A DNA stretch of 64,000 bases, taken from Bacillus sp. FJAT-26390. Its GTDB lineage: Bacteria; Bacillota; Bacilli; Paenibacillales; Paenibacillaceae. The DNA is taken from assembly GCF_001682865.1 (NCBI RefSeq), contig NZ_MAQX01000035.1, forward strand, positions 62,001-126,000, written 5' to 3'. Of the stretch, positions 35,621 through 44,296 are shown piece by piece. Both the position numbers and the translations under genes were made by a program. Each line of letters starts with the position of its first letter. The first letter of the stretch is position 1. The notes beneath the pieces were generated by a model that made no database searches, was not told where the DNA came from, and was given only the letters and a program-made list of their open reading frames with translations.

Positions 35621-35688
35621 AGAAACAAAAACACATAAAAACAATTAATTACATAATTATTAGACATCATTTTATTTGTTTTTAATCC
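35621..35688. promoter_or_regulatory. AT-rich leader elements resembling the phn operators
   Basis: GAAACAAAAACACATAAAAA at 35621 onward and TTTATTTGTTTTTAATCC (35670-35687) resemble, on the opposite strand, the TTGTTTTTA motifs before the phn genes. They lie 120-185 bp upstream of the phosphodiesterase start. The likeness may be chance in AT-rich sequence. Confidence 0.3.
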
Positions 35689-35805
35689 TCGTGTGGAAAG
35701 GATGATGGTATTTGCCGCAATGAAAAATAGGTATGGCTGCTGAACCTAGTCCTCGTCTTGCCCGCTCAACAATAAAAACCATTTTAAAACAGGAGGTTAC
35801 GATTC

Positions 35806-38800
35806 ATGAAATTTAAGATGAAAAAAGCATTCGCAACTACGCTTGCCGCCGTTACGCTTATATCCGCTACAGGTGGATTCGTGCCGCTCAGCCAGACCGC
35901 TTTTGCAGCGGTAGTACATGCAGACCTTCATGCAAAATTCAGTTTTGAAAACAATGCTGCAGACGCATCCGGCAGCAATATCTCCGCTACCGTAGTCGGT
36001 GCTCCTGCTTATGTTCCCGGACGAATTGGACAAGCGCTATCCCTCAACGCTACTAGTGCAAATAAACAATATATCAATCTAGGCAAACCGTCGCAGCTGC
36101 AATTCGGAGCGGATAAAAGCTTCAGCTTCTCCTTCTGGGTCAAATCGCCCGGTGTAGCTTCCGATCCGTCGATTCTATCCAATAAAGATTGGAATAGCGG
36201 CGCAAACGTAGGTTATAACCTCTCATTTAAGACGGATAAGGGGCTGAGATGGAATTACAACACGGCAGGCGGAAGCCGCATTGATGCCGACATTCCAAAC
36301 GTAGCTAACGGAAGCTGGCATCATATCGTCGTCTCGCATGACCGCACGGTCGGCCGGGTCGATTTTTACAAGGATGGCGTGCCGGTAGCAGTCTCTACAG
36401 CAAACGGAACCAAATACAACAATATTGCCAGCGCAATCAACATTTCCGGCCGCATGGGCACGATTGACTCCGGTTTATCGACGATGATCGGCAATGACGG
36501 CACAGGCAATTATTCCGCAGCTTTGGAAGCGCAGCTCGATGATCTGATGATTATGAATCGCGCGGTTACCGCCGAGGAGGTTACGGAGCTCTTTAACAGC
36601 GCGCCTCCCATTGTAGTAAGCGATAAATTCAACGGTACGTTGAGCTTCGTCGGCGCGACGCAGACAGCGCCTGGCACCGAATTCCGGGAAAACCTCGACC
36701 TGCGCACGCCGACGATGACAAGCGCGATCGACAGGGCAACCGTAGAGATTACCTATGACAGCAGCAGATTTACATTCTCCCGCGCTCCTAAGGCAACCAA
36801 AGCCGATGCTTCAACACCGGGCGTAGTTAAGCTTGAGCTCCCCGCGGGCAGCGTATATAACAAAAAAAATCCACTAGAATTTGCGACATACATGCTGTCT
36901 GATGTTTACTTTTTTGCGAAGGATGTGAGCGGACAAGGCACTATTCAGGTGACCTCCGCTGACTTCTACATGGGAGGAAACAAATACACGAAAGAAACGT
37001 TAAACACGCCTGCGCAGACGGTGCAGATCCACACTAAAGCCGTAGAGGATATCAATAAAGACAGCCATATTACGATCGGCGATGTTGCTTTGGCGCAAGG
37101 AAAATCCGTACAAGAGCTGACGGCCATCGCCGACAAAGCTAAATATATGCCTTATAAGCGAGTTGTCGTTATCGGCATCGACGGCGCCGGCATTTCCGTA
37201 TCGAAGGATGCCCCTTACTGGGAAACAGCCAGCTCCGTGAAGGAAACCGTAGGCAATCGCCTTGATTTGCCTGCATTGCGCGGCATTATCGAGAAAGGCG
37301 CTGCTACTTATTCCGCCATTACGACTCTGCCAACCGTCTCGTCCCCTAACTGGGGCGCTATGATAAACGGCGTCGACTACAGCAAGCATCAGATCGACAA
37401 CACGATCAGCGGAATGAATGCATACAGCGAAACGTCGCCTTATCCGTCCGTTTTCAAAAAGCTAAGGGAACAATTTCCGCAAACAAAGCTTGCAGCCTTC
37501 ACCACTTGGTCCAACATTATAAATGGACATATCGAGCCATCGCTTGGCGTTGAAGGCTACTCTGCCAGCGATAAAGCGAACGTCAATGCTTTTGCGCAAT
37601 ACGCGGCAAACGATCGGGCCTACGATGCGTCGCTAATCTTTTTCCAACTGGATGATGTGGATGGCGTCGGGCACTCGCTCGGATTTTACACCAAAGAGTA
37701 TTACGCAAAGCTCATGGAGACCGATAAGCTCGTCAAAATCATCTATGACTCGTTAAGCAGTAAAAACCTGCTGGATGATACGCTGATTCTCATGACCGCC
37801 GATCATGGCGGAGGCACCGAAAACGCAGACCATACATTAGGCAGCGCTACCGCACACGGGCAAGACTCGCTGCTCGCCAAAACGGTGTTTATTGCGGCGA
37901 ATGGCCGGACGGTTGCTACGGATGTAGGCAAAGAAAAGCTTCTGCAAGGAGGAACAACAAAGGATATCGCGGCAACCGTTCTTGCTGCGCTTGAGGTCGA
38001 TGCGCCAATTGGTGACTCCAAAACAGTCGATGGCATGTTTGTTCCTCAGAAGGAGCAAAACAAGCCGGATGCGCCCAACCTTCAATTAACCAAAGTCGTT
38101 GCTCCTTCATCAAAGGAGTTAAAAGGGTATGAGCTTGCGGTCAGCAATCTCGGCTCGGATGCAAAAGCGCTTGATATTGAACTTGAGACGAATGAGCTAA
38201 ACATTCAATCCATCTCTCCCATTCAGGCTGGCGTTACCGTACTGCGCAATGAAACTGTGAATGGCAAAACAAGAATCGTGCTCTCATCGGATTCTGTTAT
38301 TTTGCAAGGCCAACCCATCGTTCGAATCGTGACGCAGTCTCAGAACGCGGCCGCATCAGCAGCGCTTTACCATGCAATGGTTGCGAATGCGCAAGGAAAG
38401 GAATCGCTGCCGAACTTTACTTCAGCCGTAAAAGAAGAGGATAACGAAGCAGCCGGTCCGACCGCTGTTTTGGAGGGAAGCGCATCTGTCGTTTCCGGGT
38501 CAACTTTTACGATGAATCTAGCATTAAATCAGTTGACTGACAGCATTTATGCGCAGGATCTTTCATTCAGCTACGACCCGAATGTATTCGAATATGTATC
38601 CAGCCGTTCCTTGCTGAACAAGGTACAAATCGTGAACTCGGTTCATGATAATAAGGGGAAAATACGACTAATTCTCGCAAGCGAAGGGGCAGAGAATGCC
38701 ATTACCGGCAGCAAAAAAATCGTGGAGCTTACCTTTAAAGCAAAGGATACAGAGCGCGCTGTTACGGGTAAGGTTACGGCTGAGCCTATTGTTTTGTCAA

Positions 38801-39051
38801 ACGGAGAGACTGAAGTAACTGCTGCTCCGCATAGCCTAAGCATCCAAGTATCGCCAAAAACAGTAACAAACCCTGCTGACCAGAACCAAGACGGCAAAGT
38901 GAGCGTCACGGATCTTGCCATAATCGTTAAGCATTACGGCAAGCAAGCAGGGGCTGCTGATTGGGAGCAAATTAAGAACGCCGACATCAATAAAGATGGC
39001 GCAATCGACCTATTGGATCTCATTTTGGTCGCTCGTACCATTGTAGAGTAA
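35806..39051 (+). CDS. Secreted multidomain phosphodiesterase/alkaline-phosphatase-superfamily enzyme with LamG, cohesin and dockerin modules
   Basis: 1081 residues, with AGGAGG before ATG. Order: signal peptide (1-32), LamG/concanavalin-like module (35-265), cohesin-like beta domain (about 275-410), a single dockerin-like calcium loop DINKDSHITIGDVAL (about 414-428), then a nucleotide-pyrophosphatase/phosphodiesterase core (about 445-750). Core marks are VVVIGIDGAGIS (metal Asp), TLPTVSSPNWGAM (Ser nucleophile position), DDVDGVGHSLGF and MTADHGGG. After it come a linker beta domain, a clear cohesin (about 885-1010, DSIYAQDLSFSYDPNVFEYV) and a type I dockerin (last 60 residues, two calcium loops DQNQDGKVSVTDLA and DINKDGAIDLLDL). 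Secretion and phosphodiester cleavage are expected; the substrate is unknown. Confidence 0.88.
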   Translation: MKFKMKKAFATTLAAVTLISATGGFVPLSQTAFAAVVHADLHAKFSFENNAADASGSNISATVVGAPAYVPGRIGQALSLNATSANKQYINLGKPSQLQFGADKSFSFSFWVKSPGVASDPSILSNKDWNSGANVGYNLSFKTDKGLRWNYNTAGGSRIDADIPNVANGSWHHIVVSHDRTVGRVDFYKDGVPVAVSTANGTKYNNIASAINISGRMGTIDSGLSTMIGNDGTGNYSAALEAQLDDLMIMNRAVTAEEVTELFNSAPPIVVSDKFNGTLSFVGATQTAPGTEFRENLDLRTPTMTSAIDRATVEITYDSSRFTFSRAPKATKADASTPGVVKLELPAGSVYNKKNPLEFATYMLSDVYFFAKDVSGQGTIQVTSADFYMGGNKYTKETLNTPAQTVQIHTKAVEDINKDSHITIGDVALAQGKSVQELTAIADKAKYMPYKRVVVIGIDGAGISVSKDAPYWETASSVKETVGNRLDLPALRGIIEKGAATYSAITTLPTVSSPNWGAMINGVDYSKHQIDNTISGMNAYSETSPYPSVFKKLREQFPQTKLAAFTTWSNIINGHIEPSLGVEGYSASDKANVNAFAQYAANDRAYDASLIFFQLDDVDGVGHSLGFYTKEYYAKLMETDKLVKIIYDSLSSKNLLDDTLILMTADHGGGTENADHTLGSATAHGQDSLLAKTVFIAANGRTVATDVGKEKLLQGGTTKDIAATVLAALEVDAPIGDSKTVDGMFVPQKEQNKPDAPNLQLTKVVAPSSKELKGYELAVSNLGSDAKALDIELETNELNIQSISPIQAGVTVLRNETVNGKTRIVLSSDSVILQGQPIVRIVTQSQNAAASAALYHAMVANAQGKESLPNFTSAVKEEDNEAAGPTAVLEGSASVVSGSTFTMNLALNQLTDSIYAQDLSFSYDPNVFEYVSSRSLLNKVQIVNSVHDNKGKIRLILASEGAENAITGSKKIVELTFKAKDTERAVTGKVTAEPIVLSNGETEVTAAPHSLSIQVSPKTVTNPADQNQDGKVSVTDLAIIVKHYGKQAGAADWEQIKNADINKDGAIDLLDLILVARTIVE

Positions 39052-39086
39052 TCGTAAGCTGCAGCTTGTCCATAAGGTTCACATAT

Positions 39087-39119
39087 AACATCCCCGCGGC
39101 TCTCGCCTGCGGGGATGTT
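39087..39119. terminator. Terminator after the phosphodiesterase gene
   Basis: AACATCCCCGC (39087-39097) pairs with GCGGGGATGTT (39109-39119). The plus strand continues ATTATGGTTT, and the hairpin can also stop transcripts of the YjcZ gene arriving on the minus strand. Confidence 0.8.
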
Positions 39120-39182
39120 ATTATGGTTTCAGTTAGTGGAAATACGCACGGATCAAACTGCCAGTTAGCTCAGTCTTGGCGA

Positions 39183-39344
39183 TTACAGCCAAGAACGCGA
39201 TATAATGACAAGTAGGATAAAGAGAACGAGAATAAATCCAATGCTTGAGAATCCGCCGTTGCCGCAATTACTTACGCCTGCAACTGGATAAGGTGCGCAG
39301 TTTCCAGGTCCTACGTTAGCACCTGCAACTCCTCCATAGCTCAT
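39183..39344 (-). CDS. YjcZ-family sporulation peptide, second copy (53 residues)
   Basis: Minus strand ATG with AAAGGAGATGAACAC upstream, 53 codons, TAA stop. The head (MSYGGVAGANVGPGNCAPYP then VAGVSNCGNGG) is Gly/Cys/Asn-rich, and the tail GFILVLFILLVIISRSWL is nearly identical to the copy at 24956-25108. Two Cys are kept in matching surroundings in both peptides. It probably acts in the spore envelope; it lies alone between a terminator and a sigma-K-like promoter. Confidence 0.85.
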   Translation of the reverse strand: MSYGGVAGANVGPGNCAPYPVAGVSNCGNGGFSSIGFILVLFILLVIISRSWL

Positions 39345-39375
39345 GTGTTCATCTCCTTTTTGTTAACTTACACAG

Positions 39376-39405
39376 TATCCTATGGATTCAGGGTGAAATG
39401 TGTAT
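39376..39405 (-). promoter_or_regulatory. Sigma-K-like promoter of the second YjcZ gene
   Basis: Minus strand ATACACATT (39405..39397), then 17 bp from the AC core to CATAGGATA (39384..39376). It matches the element upstream of the first copy and the sigma-K pattern (AC, 16-17 bp, CATAnnnTA). Confidence 0.6.
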
Positions 39406-39493
39406 GGGCTTTTGGAGGAAATGAGCATATGCCTAAATAGACAGATGTACGGTCATTTTGAAGGTAAAGAATGAAGTTAATTTAAAGGAAAGC

Positions 39494-39530
39494 ATGAACC
39501 CCGCCTACCGTTGAAGCCGGCGGGGTTCAT
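39494..39530 (-). terminator. Terminator at the end of the tailocin lysis genes
   Basis: ATGAACCCCGCC pairs perfectly with GGCGGGGTTCAT; the hairpin abuts the amidase stop codon (39531). On the minus strand the tail is GCTTTCCTTT, weaker than usual. Confidence 0.75.
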
Positions 39531-40241
39531 CTATTTTCGCGAGAGGATAATCGTATTCAGCCATGCCAGCTCCGATAGTGTCAGGGAGCCATGTTCTGCT
39601 TTTTGCTTCCATTTGGAATCCTCCAGCAGCTTTTGATCCGTAAACTTGGTAAGGGTGGCTACAAGTAGCTTTTGCTCCCCATCCGACAAAACCAAATCCG
39701 ACTTTCGATTGTCTGGTAGCGTAGTCGTAGGCGGTGGCGGTGGCGGTTGTATCATCTCCGCAACTTTATTTTTAAAAGCGTGCCAGCCTGTCCATTTGCC
39801 GTCATCGTACATTAACCTCGGACAAATCTTCCCGCTCCAATCGTAATGGCGGCGAAGGCGATCAACGCCCCAGCCGTACTGCTTCAGCAGCTTCGCCGCA
39901 AGTTCTGCTGCATTGCTCAGCGACTTGGAATAATCACCGCTCTCGCAGATCTCGATGCCAATCGAAGTTCGGTTGCCGCTCGTCTCGCCGCTTCCATCGC
40001 CCGCGTGCCAGCCATTTTCATTCAGCGGCAAACACTCGATCACCCCATGCTCGTCCACCACGAGATGATAAGATGCAGTTCGCGTGTTGGAGGCGTTGGT
40101 TAGCCACGCTCGTTCATTTTTTGCCGTGCTGGCGGGATTTCCGGTGTTGTGAATCGTAATGGATTGGGGCAGGAGCAGGTGGCCCGGACGGCGATTGCTT
40201 GGAGTGGTTTTGGGTATGTGGTCTGTGTGGTAGTTAATCAT
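39531..40241 (-). CDS. N-acetylmuramoyl-L-alanine amidase (tailocin endolysin)
   Basis: Start set at ATG with AAAGGA 9 bp upstream, giving 236 residues. The amidase_2 fold is shown by PQSITIHNTGNPAS (zinc His), SYHLVVDEHGVIECLPLNEN, GWHAGDGSG, IGIEICESGDY and RRHYDWSGKICPRLM (second zinc His and the Cys site). It resembles XlyA/CwlA of Bacillus PBSX. The C-terminal part (about 170-236) has a Pro-rich linker and a small helical domain instead of LysM repeats. It overlaps the holin gene by 8 bp, forming the release module of the particle. Confidence 0.93.
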   Translation of the reverse strand: MINYHTDHIPKTTPSNRRPGHLLLPQSITIHNTGNPASTAKNERAWLTNASNTRTASYHLVVDEHGVIECLPLNENGWHAGDGSGETSGNRTSIGIEICESGDYSKSLSNAAELAAKLLKQYGWGVDRLRRHYDWSGKICPRLMYDDGKWTGWHAFKNKVAEMIQPPPPPPTTTLPDNRKSDLVLSDGEQKLLVATLTKFTDQKLLEDSKWKQKAEHGSLTLSELAWLNTIILSRK

Positions 40242-40773
40242 GGTTTGGGTTCCTTTTATCTGTAGTAGATTCAGTTTTGGAAGCATGATCTGCTTCGCTA
40301 TTAGTATCTCGGCTTCCGCTCCTCTTTGTCGCTCGCTCCACCTTCGCTTGAAGCTCGCTATCGATATGCTCGATTACCGATTTGGGAATCCACTTCTCCC
40401 AGCCCGCTCGGTAGGCGTTGGCGGTTAATGACTGCCAGGTGTGGTAGATGATGCCGAGTGTAATTCCATAAAAGAGCAAGCCAGGGACACCCAGCATCGA
40501 GTCTAATAGATTAGCAAGCGCGGGCAGAGAAAGAAGAAATATCGTTCGCGGCACCCCCTGTTTCAAATCGTACTCGCTGGAAAACACCGTATCCTTCTTT
40601 GCAGCCGAAATGCCGGTAACCCAATCCAATCCAATAACAATGATAAGAAGCAAGATTGGAATTAACCGGCCATCACCATAAATCAAAGATACCCAAGGCG
40701 CAAGCGCTGCACCGATTCCTGTCGCTATTGCTCTCCCTTCTGTCACGTCTACTGCGAACCATTTTTTAAACAT
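40234..40773 (-). CDS. Phage-type holin (toxin secretion / Cp-1 family)
   Basis: The start MFKKWFAVDVTEGRAIATGI was chosen because GGAGG lies 7 bp upstream, giving 179 residues. Hydrophobic segments near 22-40, 42-60, 85-100 and 105-122 and the KQGVPRTIFLLSLPALANLL stretch match the Holin_4 family. A charged C-terminal tail (SELQAKVERATKRSGSRDTN) is expected to be cytoplasmic. It makes the membrane lesion that lets the amidase reach the wall so that particles are released by lysis. Confidence 0.9.
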   Translation of the reverse strand: MFKKWFAVDVTEGRAIATGIGAALAPWVSLIYGDGRLIPILLLIIVIGLDWVTGISAAKKDTVFSSEYDLKQGVPRTIFLLSLPALANLLDSMLGVPGLLFYGITLGIIYHTWQSLTANAYRAGWEKWIPKSVIEHIDSELQAKVERATKRSGSRDTNSEADHASKTESTTDKRNPNHD

Positions 40774-40821
40774 AACCATTCCTCCCTTCATAATGTTTTT
40801 CATTAAAAATGAATTGAATGC

Positions 40822-40845
40822 AAAAAAGCCCCGCCGAGGCGGAGC
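40822..40845 (-). terminator. Terminator between the tail operon and the lysis genes
   Basis: On the minus strand GCTCCGCC-TC-GGCGGGGC is followed by TTTTTTG. It separates the distal fibre gene from the holin gene. Confidence 0.85.
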
Positions 40846-40934
40846 TATAGGGTACTCTATATTGAATGATTACTGCATCGTTTCCCTTCGGAATTTAGTA
40901 GAGACTCCTCCTAAAACAAATCATCCTTCTACAA

Positions 40935-42413
40935 TTATGTTATTTGTATACCTTTAATAACGCGTTTAATAGATATGCAATTATCAAAAGTATTTAAAAT
41001 GCTGTATAGAAGATTTCCTGTTGGTTCATCTTCAACAACTGCACCTACCACATGAACGGCTAATCCATAATTTTCCACTAAATTTCCATTAATATCTACT
41101 TTTATTACATTAGCTCCGTTGAAGTAAACGAAATTACCATCACGTGTACGTCTCGCTGCTGAGCTTCCTAGATTGGCTGCAACAAATGGGGCTCCTCCAG
41201 AAAAATCAATAATCAAACCGTCATTTAAAAATTTCCCAGCCACGAACAAAGGATTTGTTACAGCATTATAATTTAAAGTGAAATTGCTAGGACCTAATAC
41301 AATTGCATTTCCATCTGAAGAAATTTTACCAACATTTCCACTAATATTAATAAAAAACGCTCCGCCGGATGCGTCCGCTGTTACGTGGTAAATATAAAGA
41401 AATCCAGGAGTTTCTTTAACCCAAACAGTACTTCCATCACTTATCCGGCATTTAATAATCATACCCACTCCTGTATTTTTATTCGCTCCAGCAAGGAAAA
41501 CATAATCACCATAAACACTAAGCGAAGTAAAATCAATTCCAAATCCACCATATTCATACATCATCCCGAAAGTCGTCGCGTTATATCGACGTAGGTAAAA
41601 ACTATTGCTAGATTTATAAACGGCGAACTGGGAGTTCGATGCATAATCATAAAATATTTGAGTCCCATTCGCTCCACCCACAAAACTTCCTCCAGATCTA
41701 TCATATTTAGAAAATGTGACACCATCAGCTGAATTATTTGTATGTTTATAAACAATTTCGTTTCCTACAGTGTACACAGGAGTTTTGTTATTGCTTTGTA
41801 TAAAATAGTAATCATAGATAGGCACATTAAGTCTATTATATGGGACAGTGGCTCCTGATCCGAATCCTGTAGGCATAGTTCCCGCTAGTCCGAATATAGA
41901 TACTCCCTGTTTAATGTTAGATGCTTGCAAATTTCCCTCAGCTGCTTGGAGATGGGACAGTGGAACTTTTACTTCTGAGATCCCAGTATGCCCTCCCGAT
42001 GAATCTGTGTATAATCCAGTAGGGATGTAGGCGGCGAGAGATCCATCGCCCCATTTAGCGCTTGGTTGAATTGAATCAACGATCTGTCCTCGTACAGGAA
42101 TTGCTCCTTGAAGTCCAAAAATATTTTTATTGGCAGGAATATTTTTTGAAACAAAATCAGGATCATTAGCGATTAGAGTTCCAAAATTCGCCCCGTTCTT
42201 CCCGCTCGTGTAATAACCCGTAGGTGGTTCCATTACAATATTTCCTCCGCTATCTGATGAGACAGACAAGGCTGTTACGTATCCTCCCCCTAACGTTGCA
42301 TGAGCGTAGTTAGGCATTGTCCCATCTCCATCATATAAAACTCCAGCGGAGAATTTCTTCCCCGCTAGAACATCCGCAGCTCCGGCAGTTCCCGGTACTA
42401 GAATTTGTCCCAT
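40935..42413 (-). CDS. Tail fibre / receptor-binding protein, distal, AT-rich
   Basis: 492 residues. The N-terminal part (about 1-215) has repeats of the kind AGKKFSAGVLYDGDGTMPN and IPTGLYTDSSGG, with three related segments of about 45 residues ending in 'IFGLQGAIPV', 'VSIFGLAGTMPT' and similar, as seen in Gram-positive phage fibres. The C-terminal half (about 230-470) has beta-propeller-like strands such as GDYVFLAGANKNTGVGMIIK and CRISDGSTVWVKETPG. The base composition is visibly richer in A and T than neighbouring tail genes, as expected of a swapped specificity gene. It is the last gene before the terminator and the likely determinant of target binding. Confidence 0.75.
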   Translation of the reverse strand: MGQILVPGTAGAADVLAGKKFSAGVLYDGDGTMPNYAHATLGGGYVTALSVSSDSGGNIVMEPPTGYYTSGKNGANFGTLIANDPDFVSKNIPANKNIFGLQGAIPVRGQIVDSIQPSAKWGDGSLAAYIPTGLYTDSSGGHTGISEVKVPLSHLQAAEGNLQASNIKQGVSIFGLAGTMPTGFGSGATVPYNRLNVPIYDYYFIQSNNKTPVYTVGNEIVYKHTNNSADGVTFSKYDRSGGSFVGGANGTQIFYDYASNSQFAVYKSSNSFYLRRYNATTFGMMYEYGGFGIDFTSLSVYGDYVFLAGANKNTGVGMIIKCRISDGSTVWVKETPGFLYIYHVTADASGGAFFINISGNVGKISSDGNAIVLGPSNFTLNYNAVTNPLFVAGKFLNDGLIIDFSGGAPFVAANLGSSAARRTRDGNFVYFNGANVIKVDINGNLVENYGLAVHVVGAVVEDEPTGNLLYSILNTFDNCISIKRVIKGIQIT

Positions 42414-42415
42414 TC

Positions 42416-43165
42416 TTACACCTCCAGTATTGTAGATGATACAAACATGTTGTTAGCAATGGATGCAGTAGCTTTAACGGTAATGGTCGTTCCTGCTGAA
42501 GTGTTAATATAGCAAGGCAGCAGGCTATAGCTTCCTACTGGGGTAGACTGAGCATTTAATAGGAACGTTGTTTGCGCTCCGCCAGGGTCATTATAAGTTA
42601 CTTTCAGCGTCACTGTAGTCGTCCCTGTCAAACGTAAGTACGTTCCTACTAAGAAATTGCCGGCTGAAGGAGTTGTATACGTATTTACTGTAGTCTCTGA
42701 CGTTACTCCGATAAGCTGATTGTATACATAGCTTCTGCGAGCTACTCCAAGAGCCGTCCCTGCATTCTTAACGAAGGCTGTAGTCGCTAACTGATCGTTA
42801 TTAATAGCTAGTGCTGCTGTAGGAGCCGTTGGTACTCCGGTAAAAGCTGGAGAAGCTGTTACCGCTTTCCCATTCCAAGCCGCTTTCTCCGTATCCGTCA
42901 CAAAGCGGTTACTCGCATCTTGAGTAATAATAGACGCTGGATGATTAGCCGGATGCACATAATTATTTGCACCAGCCGCAACCCCAGAAAGCTTTGTCTT
43001 CTCTGCCGTAGTATAATCCTCCGTCGATAGCTGCTTCCCAGCCACTTTATCTACCTTGCTGCTAACAGCGGTATCCAAAATATCCGCATTCCCGTTCAAA
43101 TCCGCAATATCGACTACATCCGTTCCTTCCGGCTTTTTCAATCCTAAATTCCCGGTCGTTTGCAT
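42416..43165 (-). CDS. Tail fibre protein
   Basis: 249 residues. The N-terminus MQTTGNLGLKKPEGTDVVDI with ADLNGNADILDTAV is typical of phage fibre proteins that attach to the baseplate. A middle segment (EKTKLSGVAAGANNYVHPAN) carries the collagen-like or phage_fiber repeat form 'KLSGIAAGANNYVHP' seen in many Firmicutes prophages. The C-terminal part is beta-rich and Thr-rich and presumably trimeric. It lies 2 bp downstream of the XkdU-type gene and may bridge the baseplate to the distal fibre. Confidence 0.8.
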   Translation of the reverse strand: MQTTGNLGLKKPEGTDVVDIADLNGNADILDTAVSSKVDKVAGKQLSTEDYTTAEKTKLSGVAAGANNYVHPANHPASIITQDASNRFVTDTEKAAWNGKAVTASPAFTGVPTAPTAALAINNDQLATTAFVKNAGTALGVARRSYVYNQLIGVTSETTVNTYTTPSAGNFLVGTYLRLTGTTTVTLKVTYNDPGGAQTTFLLNAQSTPVGSYSLLPCYINTSAGTTITVKATASIANNMFVSSTILEV

Positions 43166-43169
43166 ATAT

Positions 43170-43787
43170 TCACTCTCCCTCGTAAACTCTTAGTTCGCTC
43201 CATGTTTTGCTTTTCGCTTGCTGCCAGTTCATCGTTCCGATTTGATTCCATACCGTATAGGTATATTTCAAACTAAAAGCTAGGTGAGCCGGTTTAATAT
43301 CCTCCAGCATGCGGATGAAACCAGCCATATTGGGCGGAATTCCTTTTGTCCCAACAAATACGACCTCGAAGCGGCTCTCCGCCGGATATTCGATCACATT
43401 CACTTCGCCGCCCGAAAAGGCGAAAGCCGTTTGAATAATCTTTGCTTTGGTCGTCGTGCCCGCGCCGCGCAGCTTGGCTATAATGCTCTCCCGCCTGCGG
43501 GCATCAGGCAACGACGAATCACTCCCCAGTCCGAGCACTTTTTCCCAGCGCGCGAGTCCCCACGTTGCCGACCTTACAAAATATTGCTCAAATGCCTCTT
43601 CAACGTCAGCCGACTGCTTCCCTATTTCCCCGCCAAGCTGATTTTGAATAACTTGCATCTCCAGTATGGGATGATAAAAGGGAGGCAAATAGTTCATCAG
43701 ATCAATCTCGGCATGCGGAGCAACCTCCCCGCCGTCCGCCTCTTCCCCATACCCTTGTTCGCCATATACCGCCATTCCATATGACAA
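43170..43787 (-). CDS. Baseplate-associated protein, XkdU/YmfQ type
   Basis: 205 residues of the YmfQ/DUF2313 family. Marks: MNYLPPFYHPILEMQVIQNQ, the GLARWEKVLGL motif, ARRRESIIAKLRGAGTTTKA and the end TYTVWNQIGTMNWQQAKSKT WSEL. In PBSX-like elements this gene follows xkdT and precedes the fibre genes. Here two fibre-like genes and one small gene lie between it and xkdT, so the order has been rearranged by insertion of fibre modules. Confidence 0.88.
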   Translation of the reverse strand: MSYGMAVYGEQGYGEEADGGEVAPHAEIDLMNYLPPFYHPILEMQVIQNQLGGEIGKQSADVEEAFEQYFVRSATWGLARWEKVLGLGSDSSLPDARRRESIIAKLRGAGTTTKAKIIQTAFAFSGGEVNVIEYPAESRFEVVFVGTKGIPPNMAGFIRMLEDIKPAHLAFSLKYTYTVWNQIGTMNWQQAKSKTWSELRVYEGE

Positions 43788-43790
43788 AAG

Positions 43791-44285
43791 CTACACCCCC
43801 TTTAGCTGATTCCAGGTTACGCCCGGTCCCAGCTTGCCGCTTGCTAAATCATAAGCGCGTTTTACCGCATTTGCCGTCGCCGCCTGCACGACGCTCGTGC
43901 TGTTAGTAGCATCGATTAATTGGACAACGCCCGCAGCAGATACCGATGCAGCAGGCAATCTCGCCGCAGCAACGATGCCTGATGTAATGTCCGCTGCCGC
44001 GTGAGCATGCGCAACTGGTGCGAAGGCTGTTGGTTTGCCGCTTATGCCAGACCAAGGCACGCTGTCCGCGGATTCCGCGTTGTCCACTTTCCCATCATTG
44101 TTCGTATCATAAATGCTTTTCAGCATGTCGCCCGTCGCCTGAGCAGCGGCAAGCACGATATTGCCGCCGGCTGTGCCGATGTACAGCTTTTGCGTATCGG
44201 TGCAATACCCTAGCTCGCCGACTTCAAGCAACCCGATGCTTGCCTCAAGCCCTCGCCGCAGTTGAATGAGTACTTTTCTTGGCAT
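43791..44285 (-). CDS. Short fibre protein with Mtd-like N-terminal attachment domain
   Basis: 164 residues. The first 45 (KVLIQLRRGLEASIGLLEVG, ELGYCTDTQKLYIG) match the N-terminus of the neighbouring 340-residue fibre (IQIKRGTKAE... GEMGFCTDTKEVYVGDG). This 'RG...GElGycTDT..lyiG' pattern is a common phage tail attachment domain, similar to the N-domain of major tropism determinants. The remainder has a calcium-loop-like YDTNNDGKVDNAESADSVPW segment and an Ala-rich stretch. It lies between fibre genes and may be an accessory or decoy fibre. Confidence 0.7.
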   Translation of the reverse strand: MPRKVLIQLRRGLEASIGLLEVGELGYCTDTQKLYIGTAGGNIVLAAAQATGDMLKSIYDTNNDGKVDNAESADSVPWSGISGKPTAFAPVAHAHAAADITSGIVAAARLPAASVSAAGVVQLIDATNSTSVVQAATANAVKRAYDLASGKLGPGVTWNQLKGV

Positions 44286-44296
44286 CTGCTCACCTC

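Noticed and set aside
41385..42030. Short plus-strand frames inside the distal fibre gene
   Set aside because: They arise in AT-rich repeats and have no RBS; antisense shadows.
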